From: Streptomyces dioscori | GTDB taxonomy: Bacteria; Actinomycetota; Actinomycetes; Streptomycetales; Streptomycetaceae | DNA length: 64,000 nt | Direction of reading: 5' to 3' | Assembly (NCBI RefSeq): GCF_003024195.1 | Contig: NZ_KZ679055.1 | Coordinates: 1 to 64,000, forward strand | Shown: in pieces, positions 50,523 through 60,730 of the stretch | How the letters are laid out: every line of letters starts with the position of its first letter | Position numbering within the stretch: the first letter of the stretch is position 1 | Notes under the pieces: generated by a model | Told to the model about the DNA's origin: nothing | The model's input: only the letters and a program-made list of their open reading frames with translations | Database searches by the model: none | Made by a program: the position numbers and the translations under genes

Positions 50523-53500
50523 ATGGCAGCCCTCCAGCATGGCCCCGCGTTCCAGTTGTCCGACGACGAGGTACGGGCCGAGTTCGGCGACCGGGCGCGT
50601 TTCTCCGCAGCCTCCGCACCTTCACCGCGCACGCTCGTCGACATCCTCGACGCCGCTGTGCGCGCGTATCCCGACGAGCCCGCCCTCGACGACGGGCGCC
50701 GCGCCCTCAGCTACCGCGCCCTCGCCACAGAGGTCGAGGCGCTGCGGCGGCGGCTGGGTGACGCGGGTGTCGGCCTCGGAGACCGCGTCGGTGTGCGGGT
50801 GCCGTCCGGGACCAATGAGCTGTACGTCGCCGTTCTCGCTGTTCTCGCCGCCGGGGCCGCCTATGTACCGGTGGACGCCGAGGACCCGGACGAGCGGGCC
50901 GAGCTGGTCTTCGGGGAGGCGGGCGTTCGCGCCGTCGTCGGGGCGGGACACGAGCTGACCGTCGAGGGGCGGAGCGAGGTGCCGGCCTCGCGGCCCGGGG
51001 TCGGGGACGACGCCTGGATCATCTTCACCTCCGGTTCGACCGGCAAGCCCAAGGGTGTCGCCGTCACGCACCGCAGTGCCGCCGCCTTCGTGGACGCCGA
51101 GGCCAGGCTCTTCCTCACCGAGGAGCCCATCGGACCCGGTGACCGGGTCATGGCCGGGCTCTCGGTGGCCTTCGACGCCTCCTGCGAGGAGATGTGGCTC
51201 GCGTGGCGTTACGGGGCCTGTCTGGTGCCCGTACCCCGTTCCCAGGTGCGCAGTGGGGCCGACCTGGGGCCCTGGCTTGTCGAGCAGGAGATCACCGTCG
51301 TCTCCACCGTGCCGACACTGGCCGCCCTGTGGGAGCCGGAGGCCCTCAACGAGGTACGGCTGCTGATCTTCGGCGGTGAGGCCTGCCCGCCCGAGCTGGT
51401 GCAGCGCCTGGTCACCGAGGGGCGTGAGGTGTGGAACACCTACGGGCCCACCGAGGCGACCGTCGTCGCCTGTGCGTCCCTCATGACCGGTGAGGAGCCG
51501 ATCAGGATCGGGCTGCCGCTCGAGGGCTGGGAGCTGGCCGTCGTCGACGAGGCCGGGGAGCCCGTGGCGATGGGCGGTAGTGGGCAGCTCGTCATCGGCG
51601 GAGTGGGGCTGGCCCGTTATCTCGATCCCGAGAAGGACGCCGAGAAATACGCCCCGCTCGAATCGCTCGGCTGGGATCGCGCCTACCGCAGCGGTGACCT
51701 GGTCAAGGCGGAGCCGGAGGGACTGATCTTCCTCGGGCGGGCCGACGAGCAGATCAAGCTCGGCGGGCGCCGGATCGAGCTGGGGGAAGTGGACACCGCT
51801 CTTCAGTCGCTGCCCGGGGTGGCCGGAGCCGCTGCCGCCGTGCGGACCGCGCGCGGCGGGAACCAGCTGCTCGTCGGCTATGTCGTCCTCCAGGACGAGG
51901 TTCGAGCAGAGATTCAAGAAGGGATTCAAGATGGTGGCGCCGAAGGGGGCGGCTGGGATCATGCCGCCGCCGTCGAGCGGCTGCGGGCCGAGCTGCCCGC
52001 CGCCCTCGTCCCGCTGATCGCGCTCGTGCCCGAGCTGCCCACCCGTACGTCCGGGAAGGTCGACCGGGACGCGCTGCCCTGGCCGCTGGAGAACCTGGAG
52101 ACCGGCGGACCCACCGAGCAGCTGTACGGGACCGAGGCCTGGCTCGCCGAGCAGTGGAGCGAGGTGCTGGGCATCCCGGTGGGTTCCGCCCGGGACGACT
52201 TCTTCGCGATCGGCGGCGGGAGTCTCGCCGCCGCCCTGCTGACCACGCGCCTGCGTACCCGCTATCCGAGCGCCGCCGTGCTCGACATCTACCAGCAGCC
52301 CGTGCTGCGCAAGCTCGCCCGGCATCTGGAGAAGTCCGCTCAGGGCGACGGCGCGGAGCGGGTGATCGCGCCGGTGCCGTTGCGGGCCAAGGTCGTGCAG
52401 CTGCTGGTACTCATCCCTCTCTTCGCGCTGCTCGGGCTGCGCTGGACCGTGGCGCTGGCCGCGCTCGGCAACGCGCTCCACTGGTTCGGGGCGTATCCGT
52501 GGGCGCCGACCGCCTCCTGGTGGCTGATCGGACCGTTGGCCGCGCTGCTCTTCAGCCCGCCCGGACGGCTCGCGATCGGGGCCGGCGGGGCGCGGCTGCT
52601 GCTGAGGAACGTGACGCCGGGACGGTATCCGCGCGGCGGGAGCGTACATCTGCGGCTGTGGACGGCCGAGCGGCTCGCCGAGTTCAGCGGGGCGACGTCG
52701 CTGACCGGGTCCTGGCTGGAGCGGTACGCGCGGGCACTGGGCGCCAAGGTCGGCCCCGACGTCGATCTGCATTCGCTGCCGCCCGTGACCGGCATGCTCA
52801 AGCTGGGCCGCGGTGCCGCCGTGGAGTCCGAGGTGGACCTGTCGGGGCACTGGCTGGACGGCGACCGGCTGGAGATCGGCCCGGTCAAGGTCGGCGCGCA
52901 CGCCGTGGTCGGCACCCGCAGCATCCTCTTCCCCGGCGCGCGCGTCGGAAAGCGGTCCGAGGTGGCCCCCGGCTCGGCGGTCTCCGGGCAGGTGCCGACC
53001 GGTCAGCGGTGGGCCGGCGCGCCCGCGGCCAAGCTCGGCAAGGCCAAGCGGGACTGGCCCAAGGAGCGCCCCCAGAAGGGCACGTACTGGCGGGTGATGT
53101 ACGGGGCGACCGGGTTCGCGCTGACGATGCTGCCCGTGGTCTCGGGGCTTGCCGCGCTGCTCGTCGTTGGCGTCTTCGTATCGCCGGACGCCGGGCTCGT
53201 CGAGGCGCTGCGGGGTGCCGCCGTGGCGCTGGTGCCGGCGACCCTCGCCTTCGGTCTCGCGTTCGCGCTGCTCCTGCTGGTCGCCGTGCGGCTGCTCAGC
53301 CTCGGGCTGCGGCCCGGTACGCATCCGACGCACAGCAGGATCGGCTGGCAGGCCTGGACCGTCACCCAGCTGATGGACCGCTCCCGCGAAACCCTGTTCC
53401 CGCTGTACGCGGGACTCGTCACGCCGGTGTGGCTGCGGCTGCTCGGGATGCGGATCGGGCGGGGCGCCGAGGTGTCGACGGTCCTCGCGCTGCCGAGTCT

Positions 53501-54452
53501 GACGACGGTCGGCGAGGGCGCGTTCCTGGCCGACGACACGCTGACCGCGCCGTACGAGCTGGGCGGTGGCTGGATGCGGATCGGGCGGGCCGAGATCGGG
53601 CGCCGGGCGTTCCTCGGGAACTCCGGGATGACCGGCCCCGGCCGCTCGGTGCCGGACGGCGGTCTCGTCGGCGTGCTGTCCGCGACGCCGAAGAAGGCCA
53701 AGAAGGGCAGCTCCTACCTGGGACTGCCGCCGGTCAAGCTGCCCCGCTCCACGCAGGGCGGCGACCAGAGCCTGACGTACGACCCGCCGGCGCGGCTGCT
53801 GTGGGCGCGCGGGCTCGTCGAGCTGTGCCGGATGGTGCCCGTCTTCTGCTCGGCGGCGCTCGCCGTGCTGACGGTGGCCGCGCTGAGCGCGCTCGGGGCG
53901 TGGGCCTGGGCGCTCGCCGGGCTGGTGCTGCTGGGCGCCGGTGCCGCGGCCGGACTGCTGTCCGTGGTCGCGAAGTGGCTGCTCGTGGGTCGCCACCGCG
54001 CCGGTGAGCACCCGCTGTGGAGCGGTTTCGTGTGGCGCAACGAGCTGGCCGACACCTTCGTCGAGGTCGTCGCCGTGCCGTGGTTGGCCGGGTCCGTGCC
54101 GGGTACCCCCGTCATGAACCTGTGGCTCCGCGGCCTCGGCGCCCACATCGGCAAGGGCGTCTGGGTCGAGAGCTACTGGCTGCCCGAGACGGACCTGGTG
54201 ACACTGGAGGACGCGGCGACGGTCAACCGTGGCTGTGTGCTGCAGACCCACCTCTTCCACGACCGGATCTTGAGGACGGATACTGTGGTCCTCCGTGAGG
54301 GCGCCACGCTGGGTCCGGGCGGAATCGTTCTGCCCGGCAGCACCGTCGGGGCGCGCAGCACACTGGGACCCGCGTCCCTCGTCATGGCGGCGGAATCCGT
54401 TCCCGACGACACCCGTTGGCTGGGCAACCCGATCGAGGCGTGGCGTTCCTAG
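50523..54452 (+). CDS. Pls/PosA-type membrane nonribosomal peptide synthetase
   Basis: 1309 residues, close to epsilon-poly-L-lysine synthetase (Pls, about 1,300). Adenylation domain about 30-510 with FTSGSTGKPKGVAVTH (near 168), AFDASCEEMW, NTYGPTEATV, YRSGDLVK and TRTSGKVDRDALP. Carrier domain with FFAIGGGSLAA, Ser near 567. Then membrane helices from about 620 (LLVLIPLFALLGLRWTVALA and later pairs, about six in total) alternating with soluble tandem domains holding hexapeptide left-handed-helix repeats (VVGTRSILFPGARVGKRSEV; ATLGPGGIVLPGSTVGARST). No condensation or thioesterase domain. It probably polymerises or transfers one amino acid; the substrate residue cannot be read with confidence. 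Confidence 0.9.
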   Translation: MAALQHGPAFQLSDDEVRAEFGDRARFSAASAPSPRTLVDILDAAVRAYPDEPALDDGRRALSYRALATEVEALRRRLGDAGVGLGDRVGVRVPSGTNELYVAVLAVLAAGAAYVPVDAEDPDERAELVFGEAGVRAVVGAGHELTVEGRSEVPASRPGVGDDAWIIFTSGSTGKPKGVAVTHRSAAAFVDAEARLFLTEEPIGPGDRVMAGLSVAFDASCEEMWLAWRYGACLVPVPRSQVRSGADLGPWLVEQEITVVSTVPTLAALWEPEALNEVRLLIFGGEACPPELVQRLVTEGREVWNTYGPTEATVVACASLMTGEEPIRIGLPLEGWELAVVDEAGEPVAMGGSGQLVIGGVGLARYLDPEKDAEKYAPLESLGWDRAYRSGDLVKAEPEGLIFLGRADEQIKLGGRRIELGEVDTALQSLPGVAGAAAAVRTARGGNQLLVGYVVLQDEVRAEIQEGIQDGGAEGGGWDHAAAVERLRAELPAALVPLIALVPELPTRTSGKVDRDALPWPLENLETGGPTEQLYGTEAWLAEQWSEVLGIPVGSARDDFFAIGGGSLAAALLTTRLRTRYPSAAVLDIYQQPVLRKLARHLEKSAQGDGAERVIAPVPLRAKVVQLLVLIPLFALLGLRWTVALAALGNALHWFGAYPWAPTASWWLIGPLAALLFSPPGRLAIGAGGARLLLRNVTPGRYPRGGSVHLRLWTAERLAEFSGATSLTGSWLERYARALGAKVGPDVDLHSLPPVTGMLKLGRGAAVESEVDLSGHWLDGDRLEIGPVKVGAHAVVGTRSILFPGARVGKRSEVAPGSAVSGQVPTGQRWAGAPAAKLGKAKRDWPKERPQKGTYWRVMYGATGFALTMLPVVSGLAALLVVGVFVSPDAGLVEALRGAAVALVPATLAFGLAFALLLLVAVRLLSLGLRPGTHPTHSRIGWQAWTVTQLMDRSRETLFPLYAGLVTPVWLRLLGMRIGRGAEVSTVLALPSLTTVGEGAFLADDTLTAPYELGGGWMRIGRAEIGRRAFLGNSGMTGPGRSVPDGGLVGVLSATPKKAKKGSSYLGLPPVKLPRSTQGGDQSLTYDPPARLLWARGLVELCRMVPVFCSAALAVLTVAALSALGAWAWALAGLVLLGAGAAAGLLSVVAKWLLVGRHRAGEHPLWSGFVWRNELADTFVEVVAVPWLAGSVPGTPVMNLWLRGLGAHIGKGVWVESYWLPETDLVTLEDAATVNRGCVLQTHLFHDRILRTDTVVLREGATLGPGGIVLPGSTVGARSTLGPASLVMAAESVPDDTRWLGNPIEAWRS

Positions 54453-54540
54453 GCGTCGCGTTCCCAGACGCGGCTCGTACGGCGCCCGGGAGGCGATGCC
54501 GGTACGCCGTACGAGCACAGCGCAGGGAGCAGATACTTCA

Positions 54541-55908
54541 GTGGTTCAGCAGACAGTGGGAGCGGATCCGTACTTCCCGGCGAACGGGGACCCCCGTTAC
54601 CGGGTCCATCGGTACGAACTCGCCCTGGACTACCGTCCGGGACCCAACCGGCTGTCCGGCACCGCGCGCCTGAACGCCATAGCGGGCCGGTCGCCGCTCG
54701 CCGAGTTCCAGCTGAACCTCGCCGACTTCCGGATCGGGCGGGTCCGGGTCGACGGGCGGGCCCAGCACTACACCCACCGGGGCGGCCGGCTGCGGATCCG
54801 CCCGGGGAAGGCGATCCGCGCCGGGGCCGCGTTCACCGTGGAGATCCACTGGTCGGGCAATCCCAAGCCGGTACGCAGTCCGTGGGGCGGGATCGGCTGG
54901 GAGGAGCTGGAGGACGGGGCGCTGGTGGCGAGCCAGCCGGTGGGCGCGCCCTCCTGGTACCCGTGCAACGACCGGCCCGCCGACAAGGCCTCCTACCAGA
55001 TCGCCGTGACCACGCCGTCGGCTTACTCGGTGGTGGCGGGCGGGCGGCTGCTGACGCGTACGCCCAAGGCGTCCACGACCACGTGGGTGTACGAGCAGGC
55101 CGCGCCGACGTCCAGCTATCTGGTCGGGCTCTCCATCGGCAAGTACCAGACCGTGCTGCTCGGCGACCCGGGCCTGGGCGGGGTGCCGCAGTCGGGGCAC
55201 ATTCCGGCGCGGCTGCTCACCGAGTTCTCGCGGGACTTCGCGCGGCAGCCCGCGATGATGACGCTCTTCGAGGAGCTGTTCGGGCCCTATCCGTTCGGTG
55301 AGTACGCGGTCGTCGTCACCGAGGAGGAACTCGACGTGCCCGTGGAGGCGCAGGGGCTGTCGCTGTTCGGCGCGAACCATGTGGACGGCGGGCGGGGGTC
55401 CGAGCGGCTGGTCGCGCACGAGTTGGCTCACCAGTGGTTCGGGAACAGTGTGAGCATCGCCGACTGGCGGCACATCTGGCTGAACGAGGGGTTCGCGAAG
55501 TACGCGGAGTGGTTGTGGTCCGAGCGGTCGGGTGGGCGCAGTGCGCAGGCCCTGGCGGGGATCGCGCATCGGGGGCTGGCCGGGAAGCCGCAGGATCTTC
55601 GGCTGGCCGATCCTGGTCGGAAGCTGATGTTCGACGACCGGCTGTACGAGCGGGGCGGGTTGGTGTTGCACGCCGTGCGGTGTGCTTTGGGGGACGAGGC
55701 GTTCTTTCGGATGTTGCGGGGGTGGGTGACCGTGCATCGGGGTGGGGCGGTGACCACTGCGGCGTTTGTCGCGCATGTGGCTCGGTATTCGGCCGAGCCG
55801 TTGGATGAGCTGTTTGCAGCGTGGGTTTTTGAGGGGGCGTTGCCTGCGTTGCCCTCGCCGGGGGTGGCCATTCCTGAACGGCCGTCTTATCCGCCGAGCG
55901 GGGGGTGA
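54541..55908 (+). CDS. M1-family zinc metallopeptidase (aminopeptidase-like)
   Basis: 455 residues, short for M1 aminopeptidases because the C-terminal helical domain is reduced. Zinc site HELAHQWFG (His293, Glu294, His297) and NEGFAKYAEWLW (Glu316) are intact; the GAMEN exopeptidase position reads PVEAQGLSLFG. No signal peptide. GTG 54541 has AGGGAG 11 bases before it; ATG 54496 is an alternative. It starts 88 bases after the Pls-like gene. The epsilon-polylysine-degrading enzyme of S. albulus is a zinc aminopeptidase, so it may hydrolyse the product of its neighbour. Codon choice becomes T-richer in the last 160 codons. Confidence 0.88.
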   Translation: MVQQTVGADPYFPANGDPRYRVHRYELALDYRPGPNRLSGTARLNAIAGRSPLAEFQLNLADFRIGRVRVDGRAQHYTHRGGRLRIRPGKAIRAGAAFTVEIHWSGNPKPVRSPWGGIGWEELEDGALVASQPVGAPSWYPCNDRPADKASYQIAVTTPSAYSVVAGGRLLTRTPKASTTTWVYEQAAPTSSYLVGLSIGKYQTVLLGDPGLGGVPQSGHIPARLLTEFSRDFARQPAMMTLFEELFGPYPFGEYAVVVTEEELDVPVEAQGLSLFGANHVDGGRGSERLVAHELAHQWFGNSVSIADWRHIWLNEGFAKYAEWLWSERSGGRSAQALAGIAHRGLAGKPQDLRLADPGRKLMFDDRLYERGGLVLHAVRCALGDEAFFRMLRGWVTVHRGGAVTTAAFVAHVARYSAEPLDELFAAWVFEGALPALPSPGVAIPERPSYPPSGG

Positions 55909-55964
55909 CGGCGGGGGCCTGGGAGTGGCGGTGGTTTTGACCTGCGGGAGCGTCGTGGCTGAGC

Positions 55965-56012
55965 GCGCCGTTCCCCACGCCCCTTGGGGGGCGCCCCGGG
56001 AGGGGCGCCCCC
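55965..56012. terminator. Convergent terminator with a degenerate repeat arm
   Basis: An 11-bp perfect stem GGGGGCGCCCC/GGGGCGCCCCC (55987-55997 with 56002-56012) follows one degenerate copy of the GTTCCCCGCGCCCCT arm (55965-55984). It separates the converging M1 peptidase and amidase genes. Confidence 0.75.
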
Positions 56013-56028
56013 GGGGGCCCTCTTGGGG

Positions 56029-56907
56029 TTAGCGGGGGACCTTCAAGGCGTCCCAGGTTTTCTTGCCTGGGATGCCGTCCGCGTCCTTGCCCTTGAAGCC
56101 TTGTTTTTGTTGCCAGGCCGCGTAGGACTTGCGGTCCGCTTCCGTCCAGTCGGGGCCCGGGCCGGATTCGTAGCGGCCGCAGCCTTCCGCGACCAGGCGG
56201 CGGCCCATCGCCGTGATGACCGCGGACTTCTGGCCCACGTGGAAGAACGCGCTGCCCGGGAAGGGGACGTACGACGGTTTGGGGGGTGTCGTGGGGGGTT
56301 TGGGAGAGGTGGGCTTGCCCTTCAGGCGGGCCGCTATGCGGGTGCGCATGCTGTCCATCGTGAAGCCGCGCGGGTCGACCTTGCCGGGCTGCCACTCCTT
56401 GTGGCCGATCACGGACCGCTCGCTCCAGCCGTGGGCGCGGCAGATCGCGGCCGAGACCTTCTCGATGGCCTCCTTCTGGACCTCGGGCCACGGGTCCTTG
56501 CCGTCGCCGAGGTTGACGCACTCGAAGCCGTAGAAGTGGCGGTTGCCGTCCGTGTCCGCCTCGTTGTCCGACGGGAGTCTTGTCTCGTTGATGACGGCTG
56601 TCAGCACGTCTCCGTCGCCCAGGCCCGCGTGGTTGGCGCGGCCGTTGCCGACGAGGTGGACATGGCCCTTCTTGTCGATGACTCCGTGACACAGCGGGCC
56701 GGGCAGGCTGGCATAGCCGTCGTAGCAGATGTCGACGGAGGCGGCGGTGCCCGAGGTGACGGTGTGATGGATCATCACGCCGTTCATGGGGCCCCAGGCG
56801 CCCTTGCTGTTGCGGTTGTGGCTGCGCCAGTTGCGGACCTCGTGGACCGTCAGGCCCTCCGCGCGCAGGATCGTGATCAGTTTGGACGCGGTCAGTGGTG
56901 TTGCCAT
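56029..56907 (-). CDS. N-acetylmuramoyl-L-alanine amidase with C-terminal peptidoglycan-binding-like domain
   Basis: 292 residues. The amidase_2/PGRP-like catalytic domain (about 1-190) shows the zinc His in VMIHHTVTSG, RANHAGLGDGD and the SVIGHKEWQPGKVDPRG end motif with His and Asp/Lys. A Pro/Lys linker (PTSPKPPTTPPKPSY) leads to a C-terminal repeat typical of actinophage endolysins (FHVGQKSAVITAMGRRL, FKGKDADGIPGKKTWDAL). No signal peptide. ATG 56907 lies three bases after the DUF6519 stop, with GGAAGGAG inside that gene, so it is the last cistron of the tail-like operon. It probably supplies cell-wall cutting. Confidence 0.9.
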   Translation of the reverse strand: MATPLTASKLITILRAEGLTVHEVRNWRSHNRNSKGAWGPMNGVMIHHTVTSGTAASVDICYDGYASLPGPLCHGVIDKKGHVHLVGNGRANHAGLGDGDVLTAVINETRLPSDNEADTDGNRHFYGFECVNLGDGKDPWPEVQKEAIEKVSAAICRAHGWSERSVIGHKEWQPGKVDPRGFTMDSMRTRIAARLKGKPTSPKPPTTPPKPSYVPFPGSAFFHVGQKSAVITAMGRRLVAEGCGRYESGPGPDWTEADRKSYAAWQQKQGFKGKDADGIPGKKTWDALKVPR

Positions 56908-56910
56908 GGA

Positions 56911-58488
56911 CTACTTGTCTCCTTCCGGGGCCGCGGCATGCTCCGCTTCGGCTGTCTCCGCCCGCTGTTCCTCCTCGCGGGCCCGCGCCTCCGCCGCGAG
57001 CGTCGCCTCGTCCGCCGCCGGGACCTCGGTGGCGAGCGGGGCGAAGGCCAGGCGCAGGTCCACCGCGCCCGCCTCGCCCTTGACCAGGGCCAGCGGCGCG
57101 AAGTGCCGGGTGATTCCGGCCGGTTGCTGGAGCAAGGGCCTGCGGGAGCCGTCTACCGGCCATTCGACGCCGCCGGTCGCGGTGCGGGCGGGCACGGTCC
57201 AGTGGTCGCCGGTGCGGTAGGCGCCGCCCTTGGCGAAGTACACCTCGATGCCGTCCTCCAACGGCAGCCACTCCCCCTCGGTGACGGGAACCGCCCCGCC
57301 CCGCAGGGTCGTCGTGCGGCCCTTGCGGCGCGGCCCCTCGTGGTGGTCCCAGCGGCGCAGGAACGGGTTCATGTGCGGCAGCCGGCCGACGCCTGGTTCC
57401 GGCTCCGCCGACAGGCGTACGCGGCGGCCGGGGAGGTCCAGTTCCTCGACCCTCAGCAGGGGCAGGGGTTCCAGGCGGGAGGCGTACGCGGTGTCGGTGA
57501 ACTCCACGCGGTCGCCCACGTCCAGGTCCAGCTTGTCGTCGTGGCCGAGGGACGCCAACCGCACCCAGGCGCCGTCCAGTCCGTCGACCGGGAAGACCAC
57601 GGAACCGTTCTCGCGCGACCACTTGAACGAGGCGTCCTTCGCCGCGCCGCCCGCGTGGATCTCGACCCGGTAGAGCTGGTTCTCCGGGCCTCGGTAGCGG
57701 GCGTCCGGCTTGACCAGGCAGGGGTCCTCGTCGGCGTGTCCGGGGCGTTCGGCTCGGGCGGCCAGGCGGGACGAGGAGACGGCCCTCGCCCTGGCCCAGC
57801 GGGTGAAGGCCTCGCGGACCGTGTCCTTCGACGGTTCGGCGGCCTCGATGTCCAGGTCGGCGAGCGCCAGGGGCAGGACCTGCCAGACCACCTTGGCGCG
57901 GGCGGCGGTGTCCGGCATCGCCGCGCCGAGCGCCACCTCGCGCAGTGCCGGGTCCTCGGCCGCGGTGACCGCGCGCTCCCAGACCTGGAGGTAGGCGACG
58001 AAGGGCGCCTGGGCGGGCGAGGGCAGCCGGTCTCCGGGCTTCTCCGGGTCGCGGAAGCCGTCCGGCTGGTCCCAGTACGTCCAGTGCGGACTCGGGGTCG
58101 GCTGTGCCGTGTCCTGCCCTTCGGTGTCCTTGCCGTTCTTGCTGTCCTGGCCGCCCTTGTCGTCTTCGTCGTCCTCGTCCGGTACGGGGACTCCCGTGGC
58201 CGGGCGGTCCGCGTCGCACAGGATGCCGTCGACGTAGTAGCGGCCACCGTGGATGTGGAGGGTGTCGATGTCGTGCTTGCCGCCGACGTACTCGATCCGG
58301 AAGCCTGCCGCGTCGCGCGGTCCGCCGTGCGGGCCGATCAGGTCGGTGGCGAGCGCGCGGGCCTGATGGAGCTGGATCGCGGTCTGTTCGTTGGCGTCGG
58401 CGTCGAGCTGGACGCGGCCCTGCTGGACCAGCACCGCCGAGTAGTGCCGCTCCGGCCGGAAGGTGGAGCGGGAGAGGTCTGCGTGCAT
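56911..58488 (-). CDS. DUF6519 protein, tail/baseplate-associated
   Basis: 525 residues. The N-terminus DLSRSTFRPERHYSAVLVQQ and GRVQLDADANEQTAIQLHQ is diagnostic of the DUF6519 family, found beside phage-tail-like and contractile-injection genes. The middle has an acidic insert (PDEDDEDDKGGQDSKNGKD), beta-rich repeats (NQLYRVEIHAGGAAKDASFKWSRENGS) and the last 50 residues are Ala/Glu-rich helix. ATG 58488 has weak GGGGGACACCC upstream. Downstream of the tail protein (73-base gap), upstream of the amidase. Perhaps a tail fibre or receptor-binding component; not proven. Confidence 0.82.
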   Translation of the reverse strand: MHADLSRSTFRPERHYSAVLVQQGRVQLDADANEQTAIQLHQARALATDLIGPHGGPRDAAGFRIEYVGGKHDIDTLHIHGGRYYVDGILCDADRPATGVPVPDEDDEDDKGGQDSKNGKDTEGQDTAQPTPSPHWTYWDQPDGFRDPEKPGDRLPSPAQAPFVAYLQVWERAVTAAEDPALREVALGAAMPDTAARAKVVWQVLPLALADLDIEAAEPSKDTVREAFTRWARARAVSSSRLAARAERPGHADEDPCLVKPDARYRGPENQLYRVEIHAGGAAKDASFKWSRENGSVVFPVDGLDGAWVRLASLGHDDKLDLDVGDRVEFTDTAYASRLEPLPLLRVEELDLPGRRVRLSAEPEPGVGRLPHMNPFLRRWDHHEGPRRKGRTTTLRGGAVPVTEGEWLPLEDGIEVYFAKGGAYRTGDHWTVPARTATGGVEWPVDGSRRPLLQQPAGITRHFAPLALVKGEAGAVDLRLAFAPLATEVPAADEATLAAEARAREEEQRAETAEAEHAAAPEGDK

Positions 58489-58561
58489 GAAGGGTGTCCC
58501 CCTGGTCGGGAAGGTGCGAGGTCGGAGAGTTGTGGGGCGGGCGGGCCGCCTCGGGCGCGGG

Positions 58562-60729
58562 CTACGTCACGAAGAAGATCCCGGCGTCCGTTCCCGCGGG
58601 CGTGTACTCCGCGAGCCGGGCCCGCAGGTTGTCCTCGCGCTGGGGCCGGTACAGGTCGTGGAAGGCGCCCAGTTCGGCCCCGTCCTCCGCGCCGCGCCGG
58701 ATCTCCTCCGCGACCCGGTCGGCCAACAGGCCGTACCAGGGCGTCCCGTAGCGCGTGGACGTGAAGCGCGGCCGTACGCGGGAGGCCCGGTCGGGGCCCG
58801 CCTCACCTGCCAGGTCCGGAAGGCAGCGGTACCTGGGGGGTGTACGGGAGCCGGTGGGCACGTACGAGAAGCGCAGGCAGCCGATGCCCCGGCGGGCCAC
58901 GTGGAGGCGGCCGGTGAAGAGCGAGTTCTCGGCGATGCGGACCGCGTGCGTGTGGATCTCGCCGATCACGGTGGTGCGGTGCAGGTGCAGGACGGCGTGG
59001 GCGTGCCGGCAGTCGGGGGCGGAGAGTGCCTCGCGGTCGTCGGCGGTGGCGTCCAGGACGCTGTCGCGCAGGTGGATGTCGAGGGGTTCCTCGGAGACCT
59101 CGTCGCCGATGACCTCGATGGTGCCGAGGATGCTGTGCTCGATCTGGAGGCACGCGGTGGTGCGTTCCAGGACGATGCTCGGTTCCTCCGGGGAGTGCGG
59201 GTCGCACTCCGGCTCCAGGGACCAGCCGGGCACGAGCGTGCAGTGGCGTACGACCACGGCGCCCATCGGGCCGGTGACGTTGATGCCGCGGCCGGTGACG
59301 AGGAGCCCGTCGAGCACGATCCGGGGCCGCTCGCCGGGCGCGCAGTCGTCGGAGACGGCACGGATGTTGAGGGCGTCGGGGCGGTTGCTGTACCAGTCGA
59401 GCAGCCGGATCACCGGGCGGGTGCCCTCGGCGGCCCGCAGTTCGAGCCGGTCGCCCGGGTCGAGGTCGAAGTCCAATTGCTCCTGGTAGGCGCCGCTGTG
59501 CGTGATCTCGATGATGCCCTCGGGGCCGCAGCGGCCCGCCCGGCGGTCGTGCTGCCAGGCCCGGTAGGCGTCCATGATCTGCCGGTGGGCCTGGCCGGGG
59601 CCGACCCGGAACACGGTGGCGTCCGGGCGCGGCTCGCGGTCGCGTACGTACTCGCCGCCGCCCAGGTCGGCGCCGGACGCGTGGTGGTAGTCGACCCAGA
59701 CGCCCTTACGGGGCGCGGTCCGTGCGCCGAAGGCGATCCGGCCCAGCTCCGGGTCGACCGCGACCTGGCCGCGCTTCGGGCGGTAGCGCCAGTCCGACAG
59801 GTCCGCGACCACGAGGTCGGACGGCGGTACGGGCCGGTCCTCGCCGTCGCGCCGGATGACGAAGCTCTTGCCGGGCCCGTAGAGGTCGGCGAGCCGGTCG
59901 TGGAGTCGGCGGCGGCGGATGAAGGCGGGGACGTTGTCGATCTCCGCGATGTGGTGGGGCGAGGGCTCCGGGACGGGCTTGGTGACGAGTGGGGTGTCGT
60001 TGCCGAGGATGGAGAAGGTGTAGAGGTTGCGGGCGCGGTCGACGCAGTACGCGGGTGACGAGGTCAGCGAGTGCGCCTTGAGTCGCCAGACGTACAGTCC
60101 GACGCCCGCCGGGGTCCAACCCCCTTGCCGGTGGCGGGAGTCGGCCCTGCGGACATCGGCCGAACGGGCCACCTCACCGAAGGGGCCGCCCGCCAGGTCG
60201 AGCGCGGAGCCGTTCCGGAGGTCGGCGAGCCGTCCGCGTGTGCCGCGCCCCGCCGCATCGGTTCCCCCGGCTTCTCCGGTTCCGTACAGCTTCACGGGCT
60301 GCTGGTGGGAGAGGTGGCGGGAGAGTTCGACGGCGCGTGCGGGCCAGCCCGCCACGTTCGCGGAGAGTTCTTCGAGGAGGTGGAGGGTGCCCTTGCGGCG
60401 GCGGTTCGCGACCGTGGCGGCGACGTCGGCGCGGGGCGCGACGGCCTCGGTGAGCGCGGCCGAACTCCCGCCGCGCAGCCCGGTGGTGAGGACCCGCTCA
60501 TATCCCGGCAGCGTGCGGTAGCCGACGAGGTCGCCGAGGTACGGCAGCACCCAGGGGGCCGCCGTCTCGACGAACAGGTCCTCGTAACCCTGCTCGACCC
60601 CTTCGCGTACGAGGTCGAGCTGTTCGGCCATGACGGCGAGCAGCGCGCGCAGGGGTTCGCCCTCCTGGGCGTCGCGCAGCCGGTGCCACTGGGGAAGCAG
60701 CTCGGCGAGTCCGTCCGGTTCCCTGGACA

Positions 60730-60730
<1 letters not shown>
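58562..60730 (-). CDS. Phage tail-like protein (P2 gpI-type N-terminus, beta-helix body)
   Basis: 722 residues. The N-terminal 100 residues (PQWHRLRDAQEGEPLRALLA, DLFVETAAPWVLPYLGDLVG) resemble phage tail proteins of the gpI/TIGR02242 type that attach to the baseplate. The C-terminal half (about 380-640) has short repetitive strands such as PRIVLDGLLVTGRGINVTG and GAVVVRHCTLVPGWSLEPE, suggesting a right-handed beta-helix as in tail spikes. ATG 60730 overlaps the baseplate stop by one base (TGATG), so the two are coupled. Part of a contractile-injection-like operon. Confidence 0.85.

Noticed and set aside
50622..54518. 1298-codon minus-strand open frame opposite the NRPS-like gene
   Set aside because: Antisense shadow; composition typical of reversed high-GC codons, no motifs.
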